Shown here piece by piece: positions 33,655 to 43,042 of a DNA stretch of 64,000 bases. The notes under the pieces were generated by a model. It worked only from the letters and a program-made list of their open reading frames with translations, made no database searches and had not been told where the DNA came from. Position 1 is the first letter of the stretch; each line of letters begins with the position of its first letter. Source of the stretch: Streptomyces sp. NBC_00258 (GTDB lineage: Bacteria > Actinomycetota > Actinomycetes > Streptomycetales > Streptomycetaceae); the NCBI RefSeq assembly GCF_036182465.1, contig NZ_CP108081.1, positions 3,844,001 through 3,908,000 on the forward strand, in the 5' to 3' direction. The position numbers and the translations under genes were made by a program.

Positions 33655-35202
33655 GTGACAACCTCTCCGTTGATCCAGAAACCAAAGCCAGGAGCGGCCC
33701 GCCGGGAGGGGCATCCCGGCATCGCGCTCACCGTCATCGCGGCCTGCCAACTCATGGTGGTACTCGACGCGACGATTGTGAACATCGCCCTCCCGCACAT
33801 TCAGAACGCGCTCGAGTTCTCCACCACCGACCTCACCTGGGTCGTCAGCGCGTACACGCTCACCTTCGGCGGTCTGCTGCTGCTCGGCGGCCGGGCCGGT
33901 GACATCCTCGGCCGTCGCCGGGTCTTCATGACCGGCATCCTGCTCTTCACGGTCGCCTCGCTGCTCGGCGGATTCGCCCAGGAGCCCTGGCAGTTGCTGG
34001 CCGCACGCGCCCTCCAGGGCGTCGGTGGCGCGATCGCGTCTCCCACCTCGCTGGCACTGATCACCACGACGTTCCCCGAAGGGCCCGAGCGCAACAGGGC
34101 GTTCGGAGTCTTCGCCGCGGTCTCGGCCGGCGGCGGCGCGATCGGCCTGCTGGCCGGCGGCATGCTCACGGAGTGGCTCGACTGGCGCTGGGTGCTCTTC
34201 GTCAACGTACCCATCGGTGTGCTGATAGCCGTGGTCACACCGCTCTACATCAGCGAGTCCGAGCGGCACCCCGGGCGCTTCGACATCGCGGGCGCGCTGA
34301 CCTCGACGGCCGGTATGGCGTCGCTCGTCTACGGCTTCATCCGGGCTTCGGAGGAAGGCTGGCGGGACAGTCTCACCATCGGCTCCTTCGGCGCGGCGGT
34401 GGTCCTGCTGGTCGCCTTCGCACTGGTCGAGTCCCGCGCGAAGGAACCGATCACACCGCTGCGGATGTTCGCCGACCGCAACCGCTCCGGTACGTACGTG
34501 ATCATGCTGAGCCTGGCCGCGGCGATGTTCGGCATGTTCTTCTTCATCGTTCTCTTCGTTCAGAACGTGTTGAGCTACACGCCGATCGAGGCGGGCCTGG
34601 CCTTCCTCCCTGTGACGGTCGCGATCGTCATCGGCGCGGGTCTGTCGCAGCGGTTCCTGCCGGTGCTCGGCCCGAAGCCGTTCATGATGGTCGGCTCGGC
34701 CCTCGTCGCGCTCGGTCTCGGCTGGCTGACCTTCATGGACCCCGGGAGTACGTACGTCGGCGGGGTGCTCGGTCCGATGCTGCTGTTCGCCTTCGGCATG
34801 GGGCTGAACTTCGTGACACTGACCCTGACCGCGGTCTCCGGAGTCGCCGTGCACGAGGCGGGCGCGGCGTCCGGCCTCCTCAACGCCACGCAGCAGGTGG
34901 GCGGTTCGCTCGGCCTCTCCATCCTGACCACGGTCTTCGGCACGGCCAGCCGCGACGAGGCGGAGAAACAGGTCGCGGACTTCATGGCCACCGCCTCGGC
35001 CGAACAGAAGGCGGAGTTCGCCAAAACCCATCAGCTGCCCGCTCCCTGGAGCCACGACGTGCTGTCCCAGGGGATCTCCACGGCCTTCATCCCGGCCGTC
35101 GCGATGGCGGTGCTCGCCCTGGCCGTCGCCGCGTTGGTGATCCGGGTCCGCAAGAGCGACCTCGACGCCCTGGCGGGCACGGCCGGACCCGGCGTGGGCT
35201 GA
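33655..35202 (+). CDS. DHA2-family (EmrB/QacA) MFS drug exporter
   Basis: A 515-residue membrane protein with 14 predicted helices. LDATIVNIALPHIQ is motif D1 of 14-helix exporters and LGGRAGDILGRRRVFM is motif A. GTG 33655 is chosen because GGGGGA lies 8 nt upstream; a GTG at 33640 in the same frame would use none. It likely exports hydrophobic cations or an antibiotic by proton antiport. Control by the divergent TetR protein is strongly suggested by the paired operators. Confidence 0.92.
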   Translation: MTTSPLIQKPKPGAARREGHPGIALTVIAACQLMVVLDATIVNIALPHIQNALEFSTTDLTWVVSAYTLTFGGLLLLGGRAGDILGRRRVFMTGILLFTVASLLGGFAQEPWQLLAARALQGVGGAIASPTSLALITTTFPEGPERNRAFGVFAAVSAGGGAIGLLAGGMLTEWLDWRWVLFVNVPIGVLIAVVTPLYISESERHPGRFDIAGALTSTAGMASLVYGFIRASEEGWRDSLTIGSFGAAVVLLVAFALVESRAKEPITPLRMFADRNRSGTYVIMLSLAAAMFGMFFFIVLFVQNVLSYTPIEAGLAFLPVTVAIVIGAGLSQRFLPVLGPKPFMMVGSALVALGLGWLTFMDPGSTYVGGVLGPMLLFAFGMGLNFVTLTLTAVSGVAVHEAGAASGLLNATQQVGGSLGLSILTTVFGTASRDEAEKQVADFMATASAEQKAEFAKTHQLPAPWSHDVLSQGISTAFIPAVAMAVLALAVAALVIRVRKSDLDALAGTAGPGVG

Positions 35203-35208
35203 ACGACA

Positions 35209-35255
35209 CGACGATGCCGGGCCGCCGTACAGGGGACGGCGGCCCGGCATCGTCG
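35209..35255. terminator. 20-bp perfect hairpin between convergent genes
   Basis: Positions 35209-35228 and 35236-35255 are fully complementary with a 7-nt loop (core GGGCCGCCGT/ACGGCGGCCC). It ends both the exporter and the gene on the minus strand. Confidence 0.9.
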
Positions 35256-35318
35256 TTCGCACGCGTCCGGCAACAACGTTCCTCGCAGGCGCGTACGCGG
35301 TCCGTGCGCGCCCCCGCC

Positions 35319-37079
35319 TCAGCGGTACGCCAGCTCGGTGCCCAGTCGGTTGCACACGTTCCAGTCGGCGTCGGGGGACAGCGGCCGTCCGTCGAGGATG
35401 TCCCGGGCGCGCGCCTCGCCCAGACTCGTGGCGTACCAGGACTCGTCCGCCCCCGCCAGGTCCTGCGCGATGGACTGCAGCGCACAGGAACGCAGTGGCT
35501 CATCAAGTTTGTCGAGAGCCGGTGCGGCGTCGGCGGACAGCCCGCGCGCGTAGTCGAGGTCGAACGAGCCCTTCGCCTCGTACCGCTGGACGTTGCGCTC
35601 GGCGATCAGAGCGTCCGGTGACACCAGCCCGAAGGCGAGCACTCCCGCGGCGGCGCTCGCCAGGACCGCGCGCGGCAGCCAGCGGGCACCCCAGACACCT
35701 GCCGCCATGATGAGCACGATGACCAGACCGAGCCAGAGCTCCACGGTCACCACGGAGATCCTCAGTCGCGTCAGCCCGTACGCCTCCACGTACATGTCCA
35801 TACGCCGCACCGCCGACGCCACGACAACGAGCGCGAGGACGCACAGGGTTCCGAGGACGGCACGTACCAGCGTCCAGTCGCCGGCGCTGTCACGAGGGGC
35901 CCAGCGCAGGGCGAAGACGATGACGAGCAGGGTGAGGAGCGTGACCAACAGCAGCTGCCAGAAGCCCTGGCGGGCGTACTCGGCGTACGTCTGGCCGGTC
36001 TTCTCCAGTACCGCGTCGTAGCCGCCGAACAGGACGGCGAGCTGGACCGCGTTGAAGACCGCGAAGAGCGTGGCGAGCACGATCAGCGGCAGCGCCCACT
36101 CGACGCGTCCGCGAGCGCGGCCCGCCGGCACCTCGACGCGGTCCCACTGAACGGGTGCGGCGGCCGTGTGCGCCACCACGAGCGCTCCGACCACGCCGAT
36201 CACGAACAGCACGGCATGCCAGGGCCCTCCGGAGACCGATGCGTCCGGCACGAGACGGCCGAGGAGGTCCGCGAAGGCGGCGTCCGCCCCGGCGAAGAGC
36301 GTGCCGAAGACCACCAGCAGGACCGCGGCCACCGCGAGCGCGCGCATCACCGGGCCCACGTTGCCCCGGGCGCCGCCGGACCGCTCTCGCAGGCCGCGCC
36401 AGCCCCAGAGGGGGCCGGTGACCAGCGAGGTGTAGAGACCGATCGGGCCGAACAGCACACCCGTCCAGGTGCGTCCGCCGTGCAGGGCGAGCGAACCCGC
36501 CGCCACGGCGGCCACGACGGCCAGGAACGACGGCCAGTCGGCGTCGCGGAGCGCCGGCACGATCAGCAGGGAAAGCCCTCCGGCACCCCACACCAGCGTC
36601 CAGCGGTGCGGGCGCCGGCCCGCTGCCCGAGCCGCGTAGTACGCGCCGACCGCGGCCGGTATCGCCACCAGCAGGAGGTTGAGGGCCAGGCCGTCGCCGA
36701 GCAGGAGCATGCTGAGCACGCCGGTGGCCAGGGCGGCCCAGAGCGTGGCGTTGTGGATGGGGGACGGGGGTTCCGCCTGGACGCCGGCGAACCAGGACTC
36801 GACGACGGGGCCGTCCCACCCTTCGTCGTCGATGCCCTGCCGGTCGACGTCTCGCGTGGCGACGCTGCGTTTCCTGGAATCGCTCCCGTCCGAAGCGGTC
36901 CCACCGGAGTCACCCCGCGCGGAGTCGCCCTTCGAGAGCGCGTCGCCGGTGCGGGCCGCGGGAACCACGTCCTCGGGCACCTCAGGTGCCTCCGGATCCT
37001 CGGCGTCGACGCCGGGCTTCACCACTGAATCCTTCGAGGCCGACCCTCTCGGCTCGGCCTCGGACGGTATGTCGGACAC
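35319..37079 (-). CDS. DUF4173/DUF4153-type polytopic membrane protein
   Basis: A 586-residue protein. Residues 1-90 are acidic and disordered; about ten transmembrane helices follow, with a C-terminal extracytoplasmic or cytoplasmic domain (RYEAKGSFDLDYARGLSAD) ending in CNRLGTELAYR. Motifs such as LFGPIGLYTSLVTGPL and YAEYARQGFWQLLLVTLLTL fit the DUF4153/DUF4173 family seen in many actinobacteria. GTG 37079 has GGGAGG 8 nt upstream. Function unknown; members are sometimes linked to stress or cell-envelope processes. It has no operon partner. Confidence 0.85.
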   Translation of the reverse strand: MSDIPSEAEPRGSASKDSVVKPGVDAEDPEAPEVPEDVVPAARTGDALSKGDSARGDSGGTASDGSDSRKRSVATRDVDRQGIDDEGWDGPVVESWFAGVQAEPPSPIHNATLWAALATGVLSMLLLGDGLALNLLLVAIPAAVGAYYAARAAGRRPHRWTLVWGAGGLSLLIVPALRDADWPSFLAVVAAVAAGSLALHGGRTWTGVLFGPIGLYTSLVTGPLWGWRGLRERSGGARGNVGPVMRALAVAAVLLVVFGTLFAGADAAFADLLGRLVPDASVSGGPWHAVLFVIGVVGALVVAHTAAAPVQWDRVEVPAGRARGRVEWALPLIVLATLFAVFNAVQLAVLFGGYDAVLEKTGQTYAEYARQGFWQLLLVTLLTLLVIVFALRWAPRDSAGDWTLVRAVLGTLCVLALVVVASAVRRMDMYVEAYGLTRLRISVVTVELWLGLVIVLIMAAGVWGARWLPRAVLASAAAGVLAFGLVSPDALIAERNVQRYEAKGSFDLDYARGLSADAAPALDKLDEPLRSCALQSIAQDLAGADESWYATSLGEARARDILDGRPLSPDADWNVCNRLGTELAYR

Positions 37080-37347
37080 GGGACCCCCTCCCGACCGGTC
37101 CGGGCAGCGCAGCTCGTGGCTACCGCGGAAGCCCAGGGACCGGTGTCTCGTCGGCGCACGCCCGTGATGATCAACGAGCGGCGTGGCGGAAAGGTTAACC
37201 GTGGGACACGCGGCGCACCCGGTCACCGGCTCTCTGTGGCACGGCTGTGACAGTGGCAGACGCCTGGGGCGGGAGGTAACGGGCAGGCACGACGCCCTCG
37301 CCGAACAGCCGAACGCAAGCTCCGCCCCGCAGCCCTGTCCCGCAGCC

Positions 37348-38259
37348 TCAGTCCACAGTCCTCGTCGACAGCCACTCCGGGAACGCCTCGGTCCGCTCCA
37401 CCCACTCCGCGGGCGGCATCCCTGCCTTCCCCGCGGCCACGACACCTCCGACGATGGCGCAGGTCGTGTCCATGTCGCCGCCGACCTGGGCGGTCGCCCA
37501 GAAGCCCTCTTCGTAGTCACCGAGAGCCCGCGCCGCCGACCAGAGGGCGAACGGCACGGTGTCGTGCGCGGTCGTACGCCGCCCGCAGCCGAGGACCGCG
37601 GCGACGGTCGTCGTGTCGCCGTAGTCGAGCATGTCCCGGGCGCGCCGCAGACCGGCTTCCACCGCGCTGCGCGGCACCAGGGCGATGACGCCGTCGAGCA
37701 GCGCCCCGGGGCTCGGCGGGCCGCCCGGTGCGGCGGTCAGCGCGGCCGCCGCGGCCACGGCCATGGCGCCGACCACGGCCTCGCGGTGCTGGTGCGTGGG
37801 GTAGGCCGAGATCTCGGCCTGGTGTGTGGCCTGCTCCGGATCGTCCGCGTACCAGGCGCCCAGGGGGGCGATCCGCATCGCCGCGCCGTTCCCCCACGAG
37901 CCCTGTCCCTTGAAGAGGGCCGAGGCCAGCTCTCGCCAGTCGCCGCCCTCCCGGACCTGCCGCAGCAGCCGGTTGACCGCGGGGCCGTAGCCGCGGTCGA
38001 AGTCGTGGTGCTCGGCGAAGGAGCGGGCCAGCGCGTCCTGGTCGATGCGGTGGTGGACGGCCAGAGTGGCCACTACGGAGGAGGCCATTTCCGTGTCGTC
38101 GGTCCACTGCCAGGGACCTGGCGGCAGCCCGCGGCGCTTGAGCAGCGGATAGTTCGCGGGCACGAAGAACTGCGAGCCCAGCGCGTCCCCGACCGCGAGT
38201 CCGCGCAGGCTGGACAGGGCGCGGTCCAGGCGCCCGTCGGGAGAGAAGTCAGCGGTCAT
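37348..38259 (-). CDS. ADP-ribosylglycohydrolase-family protein
   Basis: A 303-residue DraG/ARH-like protein. The metal-binding signature WTDDTEMA (Thr53-Asp54-Asp55) near the N-terminus and VGGDMDTTCAIVGG near the C-terminus provide the two magnesium sites. The family removes ADP-ribose from arginine or other acceptors. ATG 38259 begins directly before the fold. It follows the histidine phosphatase gene after only 12 bp, so the two are likely one operon. Confidence 0.92.
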   Translation of the reverse strand: MTADFSPDGRLDRALSSLRGLAVGDALGSQFFVPANYPLLKRRGLPPGPWQWTDDTEMASSVVATLAVHHRIDQDALARSFAEHHDFDRGYGPAVNRLLRQVREGGDWRELASALFKGQGSWGNGAAMRIAPLGAWYADDPEQATHQAEISAYPTHQHREAVVGAMAVAAAAALTAAPGGPPSPGALLDGVIALVPRSAVEAGLRRARDMLDYGDTTTVAAVLGCGRRTTAHDTVPFALWSAARALGDYEEGFWATAQVGGDMDTTCAIVGGVVAAGKAGMPPAEWVERTEAFPEWLSTRTVD

Positions 38260-38271
38260 CGCCCTGCCACT

Positions 38272-38931
38272 CTATCCGGTGACTCCGTACGGCTCCGGAT
38301 CACGCCAGCGTTCGAAGGGACGGTCAAGCGTGTACTTGCCGTCCTCCCCCAGAACAAGCATGCGCACTTCCGCGTTCCCCGGGTTCGCCAGCGACTCGAA
38401 TTCCGCGACCGTCCAGTGGAACCAGCGCATGCAGAACAGCCGCATGGCGAGGCCGTGGGTCACGAGGAGCACGTTCGGCGGGTGATCGGGGGCCTCGAAA
38501 CTCCGGAAAAGACTCTCCAGGAAGCCGCCGACCCGGTCGTACACATCGGCACCGGACTCACCCTGCGCGAAGCGGTAGAAGAAATGCCCGTACGCGTCGC
38601 GGTACGCCTTCTGCAGCCGTACGTCGTCCCGGTCCTGCCAGTTTCCCCAGTCCTGTTCGCGCAGCCGCGGCTCCTCGCGTACGCGTACCTTTTCGGGGTC
38701 GAGGTGGAAGGCCCGGAAGGTCTCGTGCGTGCGGCGGTACGGGGAGACGTAAACGCTTACGCGCTCGTCGCCGAGGACCTCGCGGATCCGTGTGCCCGTC
38801 TCCTCCGCCTGCCGCCACCCCTTCTCGGTGAGCGCCAGGGCGTGGTCGGGTTCACGTTCGTACACCGAGTCATCGGCATTGCCCACCGACTCGCCGTGCC
38901 GGACAAGGACGATGCGCCGTGGACGTGCCAT
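38272..38931 (-). CDS. Histidine phosphatase (phosphoglycerate mutase-like)
   Basis: A 219-residue member of the histidine phosphatase superfamily, branch 1. LVRHGESVGNADD gives catalytic His12, SPYRRTHET the phosphate pocket, and LLVTHGLAMRL the second His. It is probably a small-molecule phosphatase rather than a glycolytic mutase. First gene of a two-gene unit with the ADP-ribosylglycohydrolase, which suggests a shared role in nucleotide or ADP-ribose metabolism (inference). Confidence 0.92.
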   Translation of the reverse strand: MARPRRIVLVRHGESVGNADDSVYEREPDHALALTEKGWRQAEETGTRIREVLGDERVSVYVSPYRRTHETFRAFHLDPEKVRVREEPRLREQDWGNWQDRDDVRLQKAYRDAYGHFFYRFAQGESGADVYDRVGGFLESLFRSFEAPDHPPNVLLVTHGLAMRLFCMRWFHWTVAEFESLANPGNAEVRMLVLGEDGKYTLDRPFERWRDPEPYGVTG

Positions 38932-39013
38932 ACCGGAACCCTAGATCGAGTTGCGCCCGATCGAGCACTCGTACGGCCTCCATACGGCACAGGTCACATA
39001 AATCGCGGCCGTC

Positions 39014-39619
39014 TCAGACCGTCCAGGACGGTTCCAACTGGACGATGTCGCCCGTGAGCGCCACGACGTCCGCCTCGAGCTGGGCCCGCAGGGCGAGCCG
39101 CTCCACACGCTCGGCCCGGTATTTTCCGTGCTCGGCGGCCGACTGCCACATGGAGAGGACCAGGAACTCGTGGCCGGGCGCCTCGCCGAAGAGGCCCCTC
39201 ACCATGCCGGGCGAGCCGGCCATCGCCGGGTTCCACACCTTCTCCTGCATCAGCGCGAAGTGCTCGGCGCGCTCCTCGTGGACGCGACAGTGCGCCACCC
39301 GGACCAGATCGGTCTCTGTGAAGCGCGGCTCGAAGCCGGTCTTCACGTCGAAGCGGTGATCGAACAGTTTGCTCTGCGCGTCCTTGAAGGTGCCCGACTG
39401 GGCTGTTGCCAGCCGGTCATGGGAGCGCGCCATGAAGGAGTCGTAGAAGGCACGGCTCTCCCAGAAGGCGAAGATGTGGGCCACTCCGGGCCTTCCCCGG
39501 CTCCAGCCCCCGCCCTGCCCCCGGAAACCCGGCTCCCCCAGAAGTCCCGCCCATTTCCGCTGCCCCCGTTCAAAACCGCGGCGGTCCACCACGGTGCAGC
39601 GAATCCACTTGACCAGCAC
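39014..39619 (-). CDS. DUF4937/YdbC-like protein
   Basis: A 201-residue cytoplasmic protein starting VLVKWIRCTVVDRRGFERGQ, with two related halves: GVAHIFAFWESRAFYDSFM and GHEFLVLSMWQSAAEHGKY both resemble dimeric alpha/beta-barrel (monooxygenase-like) folds. This fits the DUF4937 family (YdbC of Bacillus). GTG 39619 has no clear ribosome-binding site and may be used on a leaderless message. It diverges from the TerD gene. Biochemical function unknown. Confidence 0.8.
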   Translation of the reverse strand: MLVKWIRCTVVDRRGFERGQRKWAGLLGEPGFRGQGGGWSRGRPGVAHIFAFWESRAFYDSFMARSHDRLATAQSGTFKDAQSKLFDHRFDVKTGFEPRFTETDLVRVAHCRVHEERAEHFALMQEKVWNPAMAGSPGMVRGLFGEAPGHEFLVLSMWQSAAEHGKYRAERVERLALRAQLEADVVALTGDIVQLEPSWTV

Positions 39620-39773
39620 CGCGCCATCGTACGGCCCAGGAACGTGGCGTCGGTCACGCTCGGGTGGACTGCGGCCGCCCGTGCGCCCCCATGCGCGTGG
39701 CACGATGGGCAACACGCCTCACCTGCCAGGCAGTTGAGGCGACCGTTGCAGGGGGACCACGAGGGGAGAACCG

Positions 39774-40307
39774 GTGAACGGCCTCAACAAAGGCATCAAC
39801 AAGGTCGAGATCTCGGTGAAATGGGATCCCAGTCCCGCCGGCGAACCGGCCACCGATCTCGACATCGTCGCCGCCACCTACCTCGCGACCGACACACACA
39901 AAAACCCTGACTACGTAGTGCACTTCGACAGCCGCTCACCGGACGGCACCATCTATCTCAACCGGGACAGCAAGGACGGCAAGGGCTTCGGCTGGGACGA
40001 GGTGATGACCCTCGAGCTCACCCGCCTCGACAAGCGGTACGCGCGCGTGGTCGTCGGCGTCGCCATCCAGCAGCGCACCGGGCGGTCCACCTTCGTCAGC
40101 GTGCACAACCCGGGCCTGCGGATCCGCGAGGGCTACAACGTCCTGGCCGAGGGCGATTTCGGCAGCGTCCTGGGGTCGACGGCCACCACGGTCGCGGACT
40201 TCGTACGCGACGACTCCGGAGAGTGGACGTTCCAGTCGGACATCCGCGGCTTCGACGCCGACCCGGCGACCTTCGCAAGGATCATGGGCAGCCCCCAGGA
40301 GTCCTGA
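39774..40307 (+). CDS. TerD-family stress protein
   Basis: A 177-residue protein of the TerD/calcium-binding family: VEISVKWDPSPAGEPATDLD, IVAATYLATD, VVHFDSRSPDGTIYLNRD, and LTRLDKRYARVVVGVAIQ. Conserved Asp residues are placed for calcium binding. GTG 39774 has GAGGGGAGAA upstream. TerD proteins are implicated in tellurite and other stress responses and in Streptomyces differentiation. It stands alone here, without a ter cluster. Its terminator borders the mobile cassette. Confidence 0.9.
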   Translation: MNGLNKGINKVEISVKWDPSPAGEPATDLDIVAATYLATDTHKNPDYVVHFDSRSPDGTIYLNRDSKDGKGFGWDEVMTLELTRLDKRYARVVVGVAIQQRTGRSTFVSVHNPGLRIREGYNVLAEGDFGSVLGSTATTVADFVRDDSGEWTFQSDIRGFDADPATFARIMGSPQES

Positions 40308-40332
40308 CCCGCGACGCACTCATGCACGCCGA

Positions 40333-40365
40333 AGGGGCGGTACGGCCGATGGCCGTACCGCCCCT
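40333..40365. terminator. terD terminator, left limit of the cassette
   Basis: AGGGGCGGTACGGCC and GGCCGTACCGCCCCT form a perfect 15-bp stem around GAT. It ends the TerD gene and, from the other side, the cassette operon, whose stop is at 40395. Confidence 0.9.
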
Positions 40366-40394
40366 CACGGTTTGTGGATACTGGCGCAGGCCAC

Positions 40395-42719
40395 TTATTC
40401 CTGCGGTGCCGTATTCCTCTCCATCTGAAGGTCCGCAGCGCGGGCGGCGAGGTAGCTGGCCCAGGAGGTCTTGGCGAACCCTGCCCAGCGGACTGCGGTG
40501 TTGGGGTGGAGGCCGAGGATGCTCGCGAGGACTGGTGCGGGCAGGTCACCGAAGAGCGCGACCAGGGCCGCGCTTCGGGCCGGCCTGGTGTCGATGCCGT
40601 GCGCGAGGAGTTTCGAACTGAGGCCGGTCTGAGAGGTGGGGCGGCCGGGGACGAGGCCGGGGAAGAGCCATGGCTCGCCCCGGGTGGTGCGGGTGAGCGC
40701 GGCCCGGGTGTGGGGTGCTTCCGCCAGCTGGTGGAGAATTCTGGCGAGTCGGGGCGGCAGCAGAACCGGGTGCCGGTCGACGGTGAGGTAGCTATTGCCG
40801 TCGCGGCTGGTGAGCTGGGTCGCGGTGAGGTGCCGGACGTGGGACGCGTGCAGGCCGAACAGAAGGATCAGTGCGCCTGCGGCCCGCGTATCCAGAGCCA
40901 TCGTGGAGTCGGTCAAGCACCGTTTCAGCAGCTGCCAGCGACCGTCTTCGTCCATCAGCCGACTGGGCTGCTGACGCGGAATGGAAGGGACCGTGAGTTT
41001 GCCGGTGAGGCCGCGGCCAGCGGTCCAGGACAGGAAGTATCGGATCGCGTAGGTGCGTGTGTTGCCTGCGTCCAGCCAGCGGTCGAGGTGGTCATGCCGA
41101 AGTCCGCCCAGGTCAAGGCCATGCTCGTCTAGCCAGGCGAGGAACTCCAGGGCCACTAGGACCCGGGTTCGGAGGAAGGAGCCCGGCTCCGCCGGGCGGC
41201 GGCGCTGGGCGGCGCGTCGTCGAGCTCGTCGCAGCAGGTGCCAGTGCGCGTAGGGGCGGACCAGCTGGATGTGGCCGGCGGGGCGGTCGGCGAGGACCGT
41301 GTCCAGCCAGGCGGGGATGCGGTCGAGTTCCTCGTCTCGCTCTGGGAGGGCGCCGAGGTGCACGAGGGTGTGGCGGACGTAGTGCAGGTGTCGGCTGAGA
41401 GGGAGCTGATCGAGCCGTTGGTGGGTGATCGGTTCTCCGGAGGCGGCCAGGGTGGCGAAGAGGGCGGCGTTCGGGCTGTGCTTGAGCCAGTGCAGGATGC
41501 CGCGGGGACGCTCGGCCAGGGCGAGCGTGTCTCGCAGCGACTGTAGAGGTGCTGGGATGTTCCCGGCGGGGCCTGCCAGCAGTTGCTGAAGGCGGTCGGT
41601 GAGCACACAGCGGGCGCATTGGGCGTCGGCGTAGGTTCTGCCGCCGAGCCCGCAGGTGCGGCAGGTGTAGTCGAAGGCGGTGCCCGAGCAGGCTCCGCAG
41701 ATGCCGGTGCCGTCCTCAGCGACGCCGATCAGCGGCTGGTGGCGGCCGCAGCCGGTGCAGGTCGCGGGCGCGTCGAGCACGACGGTGTAGCAGGTCGAGC
41801 AGACCGGGCCGATCGGCCAACGGGTGTGGACTCGGCGAGTCCGTCCGCAGCGGCAGCACTCCCGGGTGGCCCCCGGGCGGCAGCTCCGGCAGGTCCAGGC
41901 GCCGTCCGTCCCGCGGTGGCAGGGGCGGACTCTCACACAGACGGAGCAGGTCATGGCCGGCCCACTGTGGCAGTCCTCGCAGATGTCCGGCCGTGAGCGA
42001 GTGGCCCGACGAGCGATGGGTCGGACTTGTCCGCAGCGGCCGCATTCCCGGACCGGCTTCTGCTGGCGGTGGTGGCAGGACGCGCAGAGCGGCCCGCCCG
42101 AGCATTTCGACTTGGCTGGTCCAACGGTGCCGCAGCTCACGCAGGTGTGTTGGGGAGCTTCCCAGCAGGAGACGCAGAGCGGGGAGTTGTCCGGCCGACG
42201 GGTGACCGGCATGCGGAGTTGGCCGCAGGCGGCGCATTCCTCGATGACGTCCGCGTCGACGCGATAGCAGGAGTAGCAGATGAGGCCCTCAGCCCTGCGG
42301 GCGGCGAGCCGGGTGTCGGTTCGACCGCACCGGTCGCAGGTGCCCTTGCTGCTGCGGGCCGAGCAGTTGATGCAGAGGCGCCCGTTGGGGCCGAGCCGGG
42401 GGAGCTCCAGGTTGGATCTTCCGCAGTCGGTGCAGGCCGGTCGGACCACGGTTGTGTGTCCCGCAGTGTGCAATACCTTGGCGAGGCGGACGACGACAGG
42501 CGGGCAGTGGGCTTCGCCGGAGGTCAGGGCCTTGGGGTGGTCGGCGAGGTGCTGGTCGAGGTCGCGGAGCGGGATGCCCTTTGCGGCGTGTGCCTCGGCG
42601 ACGGCCTGGCCTGCCTGTGCCCGGTCCAGGTCGGGCAGCGAGGCGGTGAGCGCGGTGATCACGCGATCCAGGGCGGCCTGTCGCTGTTCGGCTCGCCACC
42701 GGTCGCGAGCCTTGGTCAT
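40395..42719 (-). CDS. Nine-zinc-ribbon protein with degenerate tyrosine-recombinase C-terminus
   Basis: A 774-residue protein. Residues 96-371 contain 18 CxxC motifs arranged as nine zinc ribbons, with first cysteines at 96, 128, 162, 193, 226, 258, 288, 321 and 353, a steady pitch of 30-34 residues. The C-terminal 250 residues resemble a tyrosine recombinase: a core-binding-like helical part (LVALEFLAWLDEHGLDL), then LILLFGLHASHVRHLT where recombinases read GLR.SE, and ILGLHPNTAVRWAGFA where they read LGH...Y. The expected Arg is His623 and the nucleophilic Tyr is missing or replaced by Trp745. So it probably binds DNA but does not cut it. Its start overlaps the XRE stop by 4 bp. Confidence 0.8.
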   Translation of the reverse strand: MTKARDRWRAEQRQAALDRVITALTASLPDLDRAQAGQAVAEAHAAKGIPLRDLDQHLADHPKALTSGEAHCPPVVVRLAKVLHTAGHTTVVRPACTDCGRSNLELPRLGPNGRLCINCSARSSKGTCDRCGRTDTRLAARRAEGLICYSCYRVDADVIEECAACGQLRMPVTRRPDNSPLCVSCWEAPQHTCVSCGTVGPAKSKCSGGPLCASCHHRQQKPVRECGRCGQVRPIARRATRSRPDICEDCHSGPAMTCSVCVRVRPCHRGTDGAWTCRSCRPGATRECCRCGRTRRVHTRWPIGPVCSTCYTVVLDAPATCTGCGRHQPLIGVAEDGTGICGACSGTAFDYTCRTCGLGGRTYADAQCARCVLTDRLQQLLAGPAGNIPAPLQSLRDTLALAERPRGILHWLKHSPNAALFATLAASGEPITHQRLDQLPLSRHLHYVRHTLVHLGALPERDEELDRIPAWLDTVLADRPAGHIQLVRPYAHWHLLRRARRRAAQRRRPAEPGSFLRTRVLVALEFLAWLDEHGLDLGGLRHDHLDRWLDAGNTRTYAIRYFLSWTAGRGLTGKLTVPSIPRQQPSRLMDEDGRWQLLKRCLTDSTMALDTRAAGALILLFGLHASHVRHLTATQLTSRDGNSYLTVDRHPVLLPPRLARILHQLAEAPHTRAALTRTTRGEPWLFPGLVPGRPTSQTGLSSKLLAHGIDTRPARSAALVALFGDLPAPVLASILGLHPNTAVRWAGFAKTSWASYLAARAADLQMERNTAPQE

Positions 42720-43042
42720 AGTCCCTCGGGGCGGCGGATCGTGGTCCGGCGGGCGGCCGGCAGCGGCCGGAGAGGTGCTTCGTCTGCGGTCTTGCGGATC
42801 TCCTCGTTGACGACGCGGACTTCGATGAGGTCACCGGGCTGGCAGCCAAGGATGTCGCAGAGCGCCGCGAGGGTGTCCATCGAAAGCCGTTGCGGGGTCT
42901 GGGTGACCAGGCGGAATACCTGCTCCCGGGACAGGGCGACGCCTCGCTCTGCGAGCGGGCCGACCAGGTCAGTGGTCTGGAACATTTGCCGGGTGGCCAT
43001 GATCTGCCGCAGGTGCCACTGGTAGCCCATCTTCTTGATCAC
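42716..43042 (-). CDS. XRE/Cro-type HTH regulator of the cassette
   Basis: A 108-residue protein with an HTH of the Cro/C1 type: LVGPLAERGVALSREQVFRL, then MDTLAALCDILGCQPGDLIEV, the usual end of HTH_26-type regulators. A basic tail (AARRTTIRRPEGL) follows. It lies between the integrase and the zinc-ribbon protein, with ATGA overlaps on both sides, so all three products are made in a fixed ratio. It may act as an excision-control factor, or as the repressor of the cassette promoter. Confidence 0.88.
   Translation of the reverse strand: MIKKMGYQWHLRQIMATRQMFQTTDLVGPLAERGVALSREQVFRLVTQTPQRLSMDTLAALCDILGCQPGDLIEVRVVNEEIRKTADEAPLRPLPAARRTTIRRPEGL

Noticed and set aside
38272..38931. Glycolytic phosphoglycerate mutase
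   Set aside because: It shares the superfamily motifs, but the length and the linkage to an ADP-ribosylglycohydrolase favour a general phosphatase.
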